DNA of 64,000 bases from Polyangiaceae bacterium (lineage in GTDB: Bacteria > Myxococcota_A > Polyangia > Polyangiales > Polyangiaceae), in contig JADLEQ010000019.1 of the NCBI GenBank assembly GCA_020846005.1, positions 1 through 64,000 of the forward strand, in the 5' to 3' direction. Below are positions 40,885 to 48,912 of the stretch, in pieces. The first letter of the stretch is position 1. Each line of letters opens with the position of its first letter. Position numbers and translations under genes: made by a program. The notes beneath the pieces were generated by a model that had not been told where the DNA came from, searched no databases, and was given only the letters and a program-made list of their open reading frames with translations.

Positions 40885-41930
40885 GATCCCCGCTCCGGGA
40901 ACCACATCGCGTCGCCGTACGAGAGGAAGCGGTAGCGCGCGGCGACGGCCTCTCGGTACGCGGCGCGGACCGCGTCCAGCCCGCCGAACGCGGCCACGAG
41001 CGCCAGCAGCGTGCTCCGCGGCTGGTGGAGGTTCGTGAGCAGCGCGTCGATCACCGCGAAGCGGTGGCCGGGCTGCACGAGGAGGCGCGTCTCGCCGGGC
41101 CCGGGCAGGACGACGCCACCGCCCGCCGGGTCCGCCGCGCTCTCCAGCGCGCGGACGACCGTCGTCCCGGCCGCGACGACCGGGCCGCCTCGAGCACGCG
41201 CGCGACGGATCGCCTCGGCGGCCTCGGCGCCGATCTCGAAACGCTCGGCGTGCATCACGTGCTCGGACAGTTCCTCGACGGTCACGGGACGGAAGGTACC
41301 GAGCCCGACGTGCAACGTCACCCGCGCGATCTCGACGCCGCGCGCGACGAGCCGCTCGAGGGCGGCCTCCGTGAGGTGGAGCCCGGCAGTGGGCGCCGCC
41401 GCGGAGCCGGCCGCCGCTGCGTAGACCGTCTGGTAGCGGACGCGGTCGTCGGGCTCGTCCGGCCGCCCCAGGTACGGGGGCAGCGGCACGTGACCGCTGC
41501 GTTCGAGGGCCGCGCCGACGCCGCCCGCGGCGACGAGCTCGATCTCGAGCGAGCCGCCGGCGCCGCGCGAGCCGACCGTGACCCGGAGCTCGCCCGCGTC
41601 GATCTCGGCGCCGGGGCGCAGAGGGCGGTTGGCGTGGCCGATCGCGCGCCATCGCTCGCGCTCGCCCGCCGCACCCAGCCGCTCGAGGAGCAGGAGCTCG
41701 ACCCGACCACCGCCGCCGGCGCGCCGCCCGAGGAGACGCGCCGGCAGGACGCGGGTGTCGTTCAGGACCACGAGCGCGCCGGGGGGAACGAGCTCCACCC
41801 ACTCCCTCACCCGCCGGTGCTCGAGCCCCCCCCGCCGAACCACCAGCATGCGCCCGCCGTCGCGCTCCGCAGGCGGTCGCCGCGCGATGAGGTCGTCGGG
41901 GAGATCGTAGTCCAGGAGAGCGGTGCGCAC
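40881..41930 (-). CDS. queA: S-adenosylmethionine:tRNA ribosyltransferase-isomerase
   Basis: A 349-residue enzyme that converts preQ1-tRNA to epoxyqueuosine-tRNA using SAM as the ribosyl donor, the step after Tgt. It begins at a GTG (MRTALLDYDLPDDLIARRPP) and keeps LVVLNDTRVLPARLLGRR, GHVPLPPYLGRPDEPDDRVRYQTVYA, SAAAPTAGLHLTEAALERL, VTLHVGLGTFRPV, HAERFEIG and the final FLSYGDAMWF. Its stop overlaps the tgt start. The length is normal for the family. Confidence 0.95.
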   Translation of the reverse strand: MRTALLDYDLPDDLIARRPPAERDGGRMLVVRRGGLEHRRVREWVELVPPGALVVLNDTRVLPARLLGRRAGGGGRVELLLLERLGAAGERERWRAIGHANRPLRPGAEIDAGELRVTVGSRGAGGSLEIELVAAGGVGAALERSGHVPLPPYLGRPDEPDDRVRYQTVYAAAAGSAAAPTAGLHLTEAALERLVARGVEIARVTLHVGLGTFRPVTVEELSEHVMHAERFEIGAEAAEAIRRARARGGPVVAAGTTVVRALESAADPAGGGVVLPGPGETRLLVQPGHRFAVIDALLTNLHQPRSTLLALVAAFGGLDAVRAAYREAVAARYRFLSYGDAMWFPERGS

Positions 41931-42012
41931 GGCGTTCCGGAGCTCGCGGGGAGGGCGCCGGAGCCTAGTGGAGAGCGGCGCGCACGAGCGGCGAATCCCG
42001 AGCCTGCGGGGC

Positions 42013-42909
42013 TCAGAGCGCGAACCGCGCGTCGCCAGCGACGAGCCAGGGCCAGGCACGCCGTACGGCGGCGAACAGCTCGCCCCCGTAGGTGTGCCCC
42101 ACGGGCCGGCTCACCACGTCGACGTCGGCCCACGCCCCGAGCCGCCCCGCGAGGCGCCTCGCCTTCTCCGTGCACGCCCACTGGCCACACGCGTAGAGGA
42201 GCCGCGGGAGCGAGCGCTCGCGCGCCGCCGCGGGCGACGCGAACGGCGCCTGCTCGTACCCGCCCTCGACGAACACGACCGCCGAGAAGCGCGTGGGGTC
42301 TCGCGCGAGGAGCTCCCGCCCCCAAACGGCGCCCAGCGAGAACCCGGTGAGGAGCGGCCGCACCGCGTCTACGTGCTCCGGGAACGCCGCGCCCAGCGCC
42401 GCGAGCGACGCATCGACGGCCTCGGCGAGGTGAGCCGCGCTCCGCCAGGTGTAGCCGCCGCCGGCGGCGAGCGCGCCGCGCGGGCAGAGCACGAAGAAGC
42501 GGCGCTCCACCAGCGCGCCCCAGGCCTCGCACTCCCATTCCGGAGAGTCGCCCCAGCCGTGCAGGGCGAGGAGCACCGCGTGTCGCGCGCGGGAGCCGGG
42601 CGGAACCGCGACGATGGCGCCGCCGGAGGCGGTGTCCAGCGCCGCGAGCGCGACCTCAGGGAGCACCGGCACGGGCGGCGACGCCGCGTCGGCCCCGGCG
42701 TCGGGATGCGCGCCGGACGGATCGCCGCGGGGATCGGCCGCTGGCCGTGGCGCTGCCGTCACCCCTGCGTCGGCTTGCGCAGCGTGCTGCACGGTTTGCG
42801 GCGGTTCCCCAGCGGCCGGGCGGCAGCCCGGCCCGGCCGCGACCAAGGCCGCCAGCACCGCCGTCCAGGCCGCAGCCGCCCCCGTCCGCCGAGTCCAGCG
42901 CCGAGGCAC
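42013..42909 (-). CDS. alpha/beta-hydrolase lipoprotein
   Basis: A protein of about 298 residues from the GTG at 42909 (MPRRWTRRTGAAAAWTAVLAALVAAGPGC, lipobox Cys at ~29). The frame is open further upstream but has no better start near the signal peptide. After an Ala/Pro-rich linker comes an esterase fold: ALLALHGWGDSPEWECEAW, nucleophile elbow TGFSLGAVWG (Ser), and a candidate His in PVGHTYGGEL. It resembles phospholipase/carboxylesterase-type hydrolases exported to the envelope. It is divergent from the desaturase gene, with 69 nt between starts. Confidence 0.65.
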   Translation of the reverse strand: MPRRWTRRTGAAAAWTAVLAALVAAGPGCRPAAGEPPQTVQHAAQADAGVTAAPRPAADPRGDPSGAHPDAGADAASPPVPVLPEVALAALDTASGGAIVAVPPGSRARHAVLLALHGWGDSPEWECEAWGALVERRFFVLCPRGALAAGGGYTWRSAAHLAEAVDASLAALGAAFPEHVDAVRPLLTGFSLGAVWGRELLARDPTRFSAVVFVEGGYEQAPFASPAAARERSLPRLLYACGQWACTEKARRLAGRLGAWADVDVVSRPVGHTYGGELFAAVRRAWPWLVAGDARFAL

Positions 42910-42978
42910 CTCGCAGCCGTGGCCGAAGGATGTCCGCTCCGTGACGCAATCCTGACGTGAGTACGCAAGAGATGCGCC

Positions 42979-43911
42979 ATGCCGTCGGCTTCCCTCACCC
43001 GCGCGCCGGACGAGCGGGTCGCCCCGCTCGCCTCCATCCCCTTCTGGCTCCTCCACCTCGCGCCGCTGGCGGCCATCTGGACGGGCACCCGCTGGCAGGA
43101 CTGGGTGCTCTGCGGCGTCCTCTACTACGCGCGGATGTTCTTCATCACCGCGGGCTACCACCGCTACTTCGCCCATCGCGCGTACGAGCTCGGGCGGGGG
43201 ATGCAATTCGTGATGGCCGCCGGCGGCTCGACGGCCATGCAGAAGGGCGTGCTCTGGTGGGCGGGTCACCACCGCCACCACCACCGGCACTCCGACGACG
43301 CGATCGACATCCACTCGCCCCGGCGCGGGTTCTTCTGGAGCCACGTCGGGTGGTTCCTCTGCACCAAGCACGACGCGACGCCGCTCGATCGCATCAAGGA
43401 CTTCGCGAAGTACCCCGAGCTCCGCTGGCTCGATCGTCACCCGCTCGTCCCGGCGAGCGCGCTCGCCCTCGCGTGCTGGGCGTGGGGCGGCACCAGCGCC
43501 GTGTTGATCGGGTTCGTGCTCTCCACGGTGCTCCTCTACCACGGCACCTTCACCATCAACTCGCTGGCGCACGTGTGGGGCGCTCGCCGGTACGCGACCC
43601 GGGACGACAGCCGGAACAACTTCTGGCTCGCGCTGCTCACGCTGGGCGAGGGCTGGCACAACAACCACCACTACTACCAGTCCACGGCGAACCAGGGGTT
43701 CTTCTGGTGGGAGGTGGACGTGAGCTACTACCTCCTCCGGCTCCTCTCGTGGGTGGGGCTGGCGCGAGGGCTCCGGACACCGCCGGCGCACGTCCTCGGC
43801 GCGAACCGGGTGAACGGCGCGCCCGAGGCCCCGCTCGCCGAGCGCGTGCTCGGCCTCGCCCACACCGCGCCGCCGGACGGCGCGCTGGTCGCGCCGCCGC
43901 TCGACGCCTGA
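42979..43911 (+). CDS. fatty-acid (acyl-CoA) delta-9-type desaturase
   Basis: A 310-residue membrane di-iron enzyme that introduces a cis double bond into an acyl chain. The three histidine boxes are complete: HRYFAH (61-66), HHRHHHRH (97-104) and EGWHNNHH (near 220). Four hydrophobic helices flank them (LLHLAPLAAIW, WVLCGVLYYARMFFITAG, ALALACWAWGG, VLIGFVLSTVLLYHG). The length and the NSLAHVWGARRY segment match bacterial acyl-CoA/acyl-lipid desaturases. It probably adjusts membrane fluidity. The MlaE permease genes are convergent with it. Confidence 0.92.
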   Translation: MPSASLTRAPDERVAPLASIPFWLLHLAPLAAIWTGTRWQDWVLCGVLYYARMFFITAGYHRYFAHRAYELGRGMQFVMAAGGSTAMQKGVLWWAGHHRHHHRHSDDAIDIHSPRRGFFWSHVGWFLCTKHDATPLDRIKDFAKYPELRWLDRHPLVPASALALACWAWGGTSAVLIGFVLSTVLLYHGTFTINSLAHVWGARRYATRDDSRNNFWLALLTLGEGWHNNHHYYQSTANQGFFWWEVDVSYYLLRLLSWVGLARGLRTPPAHVLGANRVNGAPEAPLAERVLGLAHTAPPDGALVAPPLDA

Positions 43912-43938
43912 GCCTCGCGTAGCGCGAGAGCGCGGCGC

Positions 43939-44766
43939 TCAGCCGAAGATCAGGTAGCAGGCCCCGGAGATGAAGAAATCCAGGACGACGACCGAGAGGG
44001 ACGAGCTGACGACCGCGCTCGTGGTCGCCCAGCCGACGCCCTCCGAGCCCCCGTAGGTCACGAGGCCGCAGTAGCCGCTCACGACCGGGATGGCGGCGCC
44101 GTACGCGACGCACTTGGTGAGGAAGCTCACCGCGTCCCCCACGCCGACCAGGCTCAGGTTGATGAACGTGTTCGGGGTGATCTGGAAGAACGTCCCCGCC
44201 GTGAGCATGCCGGCGACGTAGGCGACCGTGCCCGCGATGGTGGAGAGCACCAAGGTCATGACGACGCTCGCCACGAAGCGCGGCTTGATGAGGTAGTCGA
44301 CTGGATCGGCCGCGCACATGCGGAGGGCGTCGACCTGCTCCGTGACCACCATGCTGCCGATCTCGGCAGCGATCCCCGCGCCGACACGCGTCGCGAGCAT
44401 GAGCGCGCAGATGCTCGGCACGAGCTCGCGGACGAGGAGGTCGACGAAATTGGCCCCGAGCATCCCGAGGTCAGGGACCACACGCTGGAGCTGGAGACCC
44501 GTCTGGTAGACGACGATCATCCCGAGGAAGCCCATGACCACGCACAAGAAGACCAGCGACTCGTTCCCGATCGCGTACATCTGGCGAGCCACGGCCCCGG
44601 GCTGGCGTACGCCGCGGAGGAGGTAGTAGAGCGTCTTGACCAGGACGGAGTAGACGCCGAGGGCCGCCCGCGCTCCGGCGAGCGCCCCCGCCCCGACGAG
44701 CTGGGCGAGCCCCGGGCGCTCGGGCGCGGGTGCGGTGGGCTCCTCCGTGCGAGGCGCGGCGGTCAC
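43939..44766 (-). CDS. MlaE-family lipid transport permease 2
   Basis: A 275-residue permease of the MlaE type, the membrane subunit of MCE lipid transporters that move phospholipids between the bacterial membranes. It has a cytoplasmic N-terminal amphipathic stretch, then FLCVVMGFLGMIVVYQTGLQLQ, MLATRVGAGIAAEIGSMVVTEQVDALRMCAADPVDYLIKPRFVA and several further helices. The conserved V-T-E-Q-(I/V)-D-A-L motif is present. The GTG start lies 52 nt after the first permease gene, so the two likely form one transcript. No ATPase (MlaF) or MCE (MlaD) gene is adjacent. Confidence 0.9.
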   Translation of the reverse strand: MTAAPRTEEPTAPAPERPGLAQLVGAGALAGARAALGVYSVLVKTLYYLLRGVRQPGAVARQMYAIGNESLVFLCVVMGFLGMIVVYQTGLQLQRVVPDLGMLGANFVDLLVRELVPSICALMLATRVGAGIAAEIGSMVVTEQVDALRMCAADPVDYLIKPRFVASVVMTLVLSTIAGTVAYVAGMLTAGTFFQITPNTFINLSLVGVGDAVSFLTKCVAYGAAIPVVSGYCGLVTYGGSEGVGWATTSAVVSSSLSVVVLDFFISGACYLIFG

Positions 44767-44818
44767 GGGGTCGCACCTGTCGGCACGGACGCCGGAACCG
44801 TGAAGGCGGCGGGCGAGC

Positions 44819-45613
44819 TCATGCGATGGCGAAGGAGACGAAGTAGTCGACGACGAAGATGCCGGCGGCGCTCACCACGACAGCCGCGTTGACGCTCCGG
44901 CCGACGCCAGGCGCTCCCCCGGTGGTGGACATCCCGAACTGGCAGCTCGTGATGCCGATCATCACCCCGAAGACGACCGCCTTGATCAACCCGTGCATCA
45001 CGTCGCCGAGGCCGAGCAGCCCGCCCGTCAGGCCGTTGAAGAAGACCTGCGGCTCCACACCCAGGATCGCCCACCCGCCATACGCAGCCCCGATCAGCGA
45101 CACGGCGTCCGAGAAGATGGTGGAGAGGAACAGCGTGACCACGATGCCGAGGAAGCGTGGCGTCACGAGGTAGCTCACCGGATCGATGGCCAGCGCGCGC
45201 AGCCCGTCGACCTGCTCCGTCACCATCATCGTGCCGAGCTCGGCGGTGTTGTTGGCGCCGATACGCCCGGAGAGCATGAGCGCCGTCAGGAGCGGGCCGA
45301 TCTCGCGCAACACGCTGAAGCCGGCGCCCCAGCCGAGCAGCGCCTGGGCCCCGTACTTCTGCACGATCGGCGCCGCCTGGATGACCATGATCCCGCCGGT
45401 GAAGAGCGCGGTGACCACGACGATGGGGAGCGATCGGACGCCCATCTTCTCCAGGTTGCGCCAGAGCTCGGAGCCATCCCAGTCCAGGCGCACGATGCGG
45501 CGCGCGATCGCGCCGGCCAGCACCCCCATGCCACCCACGGTGTGGGCCAGATCGAGGAAGGCCGCCCCGAGCACCCGGAAAGGCGAGCCGAGGTGGTGGG
45601 CGACGGACTCCAC
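44819..45613 (-). CDS. MlaE-family lipid transport permease 1
   Basis: A 264-residue permease with the same fold: VVVTALFTGGIMVIQAAPIVQKYG, LTALMLSGRIGANNTAELGTMMVTEQVDGLRALAIDPVSYLVTPRFLGI, and C-terminal helices ending FVVDYFVSFAIA. It is paralogous to the downstream permease, and both keep the V-T-E-Q-V-D motif. Having two different permeases suggests either a heterodimeric core or two systems sharing an ATPase encoded elsewhere. It starts at a GTG at 45613, 115 nt downstream of the lipoprotein gene. Confidence 0.9.
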   Translation of the reverse strand: MESVAHHLGSPFRVLGAAFLDLAHTVGGMGVLAGAIARRIVRLDWDGSELWRNLEKMGVRSLPIVVVTALFTGGIMVIQAAPIVQKYGAQALLGWGAGFSVLREIGPLLTALMLSGRIGANNTAELGTMMVTEQVDGLRALAIDPVSYLVTPRFLGIVVTLFLSTIFSDAVSLIGAAYGGWAILGVEPQVFFNGLTGGLLGLGDVMHGLIKAVVFGVMIGITSCQFGMSTTGGAPGVGRSVNAAVVVSAAGIFVVDYFVSFAIA

Positions 45614-45728
45614 GCGGCGAGCGTCGCACGGTCCCTGCGCGCTGGCGAGTCACTTCGGGCCCGCCACGCCCCGCGCTCGCTTCGCGTTCCATGCCGGCGC
45701 GCCGTCGCGACGCCGCGACGACGGCCGC

Positions 45729-47471
45729 TCACCGCCGGAGGGCGAGGCGCGCGGCGACGCCGAGCGTCTCCCTCGCGACCTCGATCCGCAGCACGGCCGC
45801 TCCCTCCGCGCTCCTCCCGAGCGTGATGAGCGAGGGCGCGTCCGACGTCCCGAGCCCGACCCGGGCAGGGCGGACGAACAGCGCGAGCACCACCGGGTGC
45901 CCGACCCGCCCGAGCACCGCGCGCGCCGGCGAGTCCGCGCCAAGCGCCGGTGACGCGCCGGACGCCGCGCCGTGGACCGCGCGCAACAAGGGCTCCACGA
46001 CCGGACCCAGCGCGGCGTAGCCCTCCTCTGGCTTCGCCGCGACCCAGCCGAGCTCGTACGATCTCTCCTTGGGCCCGGACGCCGGCGGCGTCGCGCCGGG
46101 CGGCGCGCCGAGCGTCACCGTCACGCGCTCGAACCTCCCGAGCGGCGGAGCGCCGTTCAGCGTGGCGTGGCGAACGCGCCGGAGCCCTGCCCACCGCTCG
46201 AGCGGAGACGCGAGCGCCCGCACCGCCGCGACGCGCGGGACGCCACGGAACGCTGCGGAGGCCGCCGCCGAGTCGGTCGTCGCGACGACGCCGACGAGCC
46301 CGGGGGCCTGCTCGTCCGCCAAGAGCGCCCACGCCGCGTGATCGCCACGCGCGCCGAACCACGGGCGCAGCAGCGGCTCGAGCGTGGCCGCGTCCTGCTC
46401 GGACAAGCGCTCGCCGAACAGCCGCCGCAGGCGCGTGATCCACGCGCTCGCGTCGGCGGCGTCCGGACGCGAGCGCCAGAGCACGGCGAGCGCCGAGGCT
46501 GCCGGCAACCGGAGGAGCGGCGCTGTGTCCCCGACGACCATGGCCTGGACGGCGTCGTGCGCGGCCCCCGACGCGGCGGGGGTCGCGACGACCCTCACCT
46601 CCGCGTACTCGGCACGCGGCTCGAGCGCGATCGCGACCTCCGTGGTCGACTCGAGCCAGGCCGCCGCGTCTGCCGCGAGCTCCCCGGCCGCCGCGAGCGC
46701 CGCGGCGGGCTCGGCGAAATCCGGAGCGCCCTTCGCTGCTTGCTGGCCGCGCGCGAGCGTGTCGAGCGCGCCCCGCCGCGCCTGCCACTCGCGCCGCACG
46801 GCGGGCGCGACCACGCCGCGCAGCGCGGGCTCGCGCAACAGCGCGACGAGCGACTCGGACCGCGCGGGCGCGCGCGGCAGCGTCCGCGCGACGAACGGCC
46901 CGGCGTGGACGAGCGCCCTCTCGCTCGGGCCCGCCAGCAGATAATTGCCGACCACCCCGAGCGCGAATCCGGTCGCCGCGCGCCCGGGCCGCGGCACGAG
47001 CACCTGCACGCCACTCGCGGTGTCCGCCCGCGCGTCGTAGCGGGCGTCCGCGCCGAGCGAGAGCTTGGCCACCAGCTCGGCCCCGCTGCGCACGTGGACC
47101 CCAGCGACCCAGGCGATCTCGCCCTCGAGGTCGACGAGGGCAGCGTGCGCTGCGATCGCGCCGTCGACGTCCACGGCCGCCGTGGGCGGGAGGCCGAGCA
47201 GCGTCCCGACGAGGAGCGGGAACGTCGACGGCATCAGGAGCGCGGGACCTCCGATGAGCTCCCGGGCGCGCGCCCAGAGATCATCCGGCTTGGGCGCGTG
47301 GACCTCCGCGATCAGACCAGCCGGCGCCGGGACGGGCGAGAGGTCGACCGCCGCCGCGCTGGCGGAGGGAGCCGCCGAACCGCCCCCCCGATCGCACCCC
47401 GCGACGGCGAGCGCTGTCACCACACCGGCGATGACGGCCCAGCGGCGCCGCCACTCAGAACGGGATGTCAT
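45729..47471 (-). CDS. DUF3352-like lipoprotein
   Basis: A 580-residue lipoprotein (MTSRSEWRRRWAVIAGVVTALAVAGC, then an Ala/Ser linker). The body is a long alternation of beta strands and helices (AGLIAEVHAPKPDDLWARARELIGG, FALGVVGNYLLAGPSERAL, SALAVLWRSRPD, WALLADEQAPGLVGVVATTDSAAASAAFRG). This resembles the DUF3352/LolA-like proteins in which domains of this type recur twice. No catalytic motif is seen. The ATG lies inside the last 17 nt of ssb, so it is probably co-transcribed with ssb. The function is unknown. Confidence 0.55.
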   Translation of the reverse strand: MTSRSEWRRRWAVIAGVVTALAVAGCDRGGGSAAPSASAAAVDLSPVPAPAGLIAEVHAPKPDDLWARARELIGGPALLMPSTFPLLVGTLLGLPPTAAVDVDGAIAAHAALVDLEGEIAWVAGVHVRSGAELVAKLSLGADARYDARADTASGVQVLVPRPGRAATGFALGVVGNYLLAGPSERALVHAGPFVARTLPRAPARSESLVALLREPALRGVVAPAVRREWQARRGALDTLARGQQAAKGAPDFAEPAAALAAAGELAADAAAWLESTTEVAIALEPRAEYAEVRVVATPAASGAAHDAVQAMVVGDTAPLLRLPAASALAVLWRSRPDAADASAWITRLRRLFGERLSEQDAATLEPLLRPWFGARGDHAAWALLADEQAPGLVGVVATTDSAAASAAFRGVPRVAAVRALASPLERWAGLRRVRHATLNGAPPLGRFERVTVTLGAPPGATPPASGPKERSYELGWVAAKPEEGYAALGPVVEPLLRAVHGAASGASPALGADSPARAVLGRVGHPVVLALFVRPARVGLGTSDAPSLITLGRSAEGAAVLRIEVARETLGVAARLALRR

Positions 47472-47940
47472 CGTCGCCGCCGCCGTAGTCGGCGTCGTCG
47501 TAGCCGCCGGAGGCGGCCGGACGGGCAGGCGCCCGCGAGCGCGACTCGTGCTCGTCCGGCGGCCCGCCGTGGTCGTCGGACGCCGAGCCGCCCGCGCCGC
47601 GCTCGCCTCCCCGCCCCCCGAGGATCACATTGCTGGCGACCACCTCGGTGCGCCAGCGCTTCTGGCCTTCCTTGTCCTCGTAGCTGCTCGTCCGAAGGGA
47701 GCCCTCGACGAAGAGGCGGGAGCCCTTCGACAGGAAGCGCCCGAGCGCCTCGGCGCGCTTGCCCCACACCACCACGTTGTGCCACTCCGTGCGCTCCTGG
47801 CGAACCCGATCGCGATCCAGGTACGACTCGGTGGTGGCCAGGCGCATCTTGAGGACGGACTGCCCTCCGCTGGTCGTCCGCAGCTCGGGATCGGCGCCGA
47901 GGTTCCCGAAGAGGAGTACGCGATTCAGTCCGTCGGCCAT
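47455..47940 (-). CDS. ssb: single-stranded DNA-binding protein
   Basis: A 161-residue SSB with an N-terminal OB fold (MADGLNRVLLFGNLGADPELR, TEWHNVVVWGKRAEALGRFLSKGSRLFVEGSLRT, KRWRTEVVASNVILGG), a Gly/Ser/Arg-rich linker and the acidic partner-binding tip DDDIPF. It protects ssDNA and recruits replication and repair enzymes through that tip. The ATG has AGGAG at optimal spacing, and a predicted promoter lies upstream. The 3' end overlaps the DUF3352-like gene by 17 nt. Confidence 0.96.
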   Translation of the reverse strand: MADGLNRVLLFGNLGADPELRTTSGGQSVLKMRLATTESYLDRDRVRQERTEWHNVVVWGKRAEALGRFLSKGSRLFVEGSLRTSSYEDKEGQKRWRTEVVASNVILGGRGGERGAGGSASDDHGGPPDEHESRSRAPARPAASGGYDDADYGGGDDDIPF

Positions 47941-47961
47941 GTGAGTCTCCTGGAAGCGGCT

Positions 47962-47990
47962 CAGATGAACACGCCGCCCGCGGGCGTCAA
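47962..47990 (-). promoter_or_regulatory. predicted ssb promoter
   Basis: On the minus strand, TTGACG (47985-47990), a 17-nt spacer and CATCTG (47962-47967), about 21 nt before the ssb ATG, which also has AGGAG. The -35 match is strong and the -10 weak. Confidence 0.4.
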
Positions 47991-48001
47991 GCCACGGCCG
48001 G

Positions 48002-48409
48002 TCAGCCTGCGTCCGTCCGCGATCGGTGCCCCTCCGCCGCCGCGCTCGGCGGCTCCAGCGTCTCCAGGAGCTCGACCACGTCTCGCCGCACCGACTCGAG
48101 CGCGGCGCGCAGCTGCTCGGCCTGCCGCTCGGGGCGAGGCTGGCTCGCCTGCGCCGCCTCCTCCCGCAGGCGCCTCCGCGCACCGGCGAGCGTGAACCCC
48201 TGCGCGTAGAGCAGCTCCTTCACCCGCAGGAGCTTCTCCACCTCACGCCGCGAGTAGATTCGGTGACCGGTCCGCGACTTCTGCGGACGGAGCGAGCGGA
48301 TGCCCTTCTCCCAGTAGCGGAGCGTGTGCGTCTCTACTCCGACGATGTCCGCGACCTCGCCGATGCGGTAGTAGAGCTTTACCAGCGGCACGCCGCCGCG
48401 ATCGTTCAT
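48002..48409 (-). CDS. MerR-family transcriptional regulator
   Basis: A 135-residue MerR-type regulator. The N-terminal winged helix-turn-helix is complete (YYRIGEVADIVGVETHTLRYWEKGIRSLRPQKSRTGHRIYSRREVEKLLRVKELLYAQGFTLAGARRRL). A short dimerisation coil follows. No C-terminal effector-binding cysteines or drug-binding domain are present. The ATG overlaps the ihfA stop (ATGA), giving the coupled pair ihfA-merR found next to each other in many proteobacteria. The target genes are unknown. Confidence 0.9.
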   Translation of the reverse strand: MNDRGGVPLVKLYYRIGEVADIVGVETHTLRYWEKGIRSLRPQKSRTGHRIYSRREVEKLLRVKELLYAQGFTLAGARRRLREEAAQASQPRPERQAEQLRAALESVRRDVVELLETLEPPSAAAEGHRSRTDAG

Positions 48410-48771
48410 GGATCGCCGACGCTCCGTGCGGCCCCGCCGACCGCGACCGCGACCACGGCCGGCGCCGCCGCGCGCTGCTCGTCCTCGACGTCGCGATCGT
48501 TCAGCGCGGCCTTGAGGAGCGGGCTCGCCTTGAAGCTCAGCACTCGCCGCTCGGTGATCAGGATGGGCTCGCCCGTCTGCGGATTGCGCCCCTGCCGCTG
48601 GCGCTTGTCTCGGAGCACGAAGTTCCCGAAGCCGGAGATCTTGATCTTCTCGCCGCGACCGAGCGTCTCCTTCATCGTCTCGAAGACGAGCTCGATGAGA
48701 TCGGCCGACTCCTTCTTCGAGAAGCCGCCGAGCCTCGCGTAGACCGACTGGACGATTTCTGCCTTGGTCAT
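48406..48771 (-). CDS. ihfA: integration host factor alpha-type DNA-bending protein
   Basis: A 121-residue HU/IHF-family protein: MTKAEIVQSVYARLGGFSKKESADLIELVFETMKETL, then GEKIKISGFGNFVLRDKRQRQGRNPQTGEPILITERRVLSFKASPLLK, with the Pro-bearing DNA-intercalating arm (RNPQTGEP). The C-terminal 25 residues are an Ala/Val-rich extension absent from E. coli IHF-alpha. It bends DNA as a heterodimer with an IHF-beta subunit. The ATG at 48771 is chosen because the family N-terminus starts there. It is followed by merR in a 4-nt overlap. Confidence 0.92.
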   Translation of the reverse strand: MTKAEIVQSVYARLGGFSKKESADLIELVFETMKETLGRGEKIKISGFGNFVLRDKRQRQGRNPQTGEPILITERRVLSFKASPLLKAALNDRDVEDEQRAAAPAVVAVAVGGAARSVGDP

Positions 48772-48799
48772 GCCCCCGGACGCTCCAGGACGTGGCGCC

Positions 48800-48828
48800 A
48801 TTCTACCGACCCGACCGCCGAGGTCCAG
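48800..48828 (-). promoter_or_regulatory. predicted promoter of ihfA-merR
   Basis: On the minus strand, CTGGAC (48823-48828), a 17-nt spacer and TAGAAT (48800-48805, five of six consensus bases), about 28 nt before the ihfA ATG. Confidence 0.5.
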
Positions 48829-48912
48829 GGTCGGGGCGCCGGGCGCGCCGCCCCGCGGGGCCGACGGGCGCTCGCGCCCGCGGGCCCGGGCCCGGCGGCG
48901 CCCGCCGGCGCC

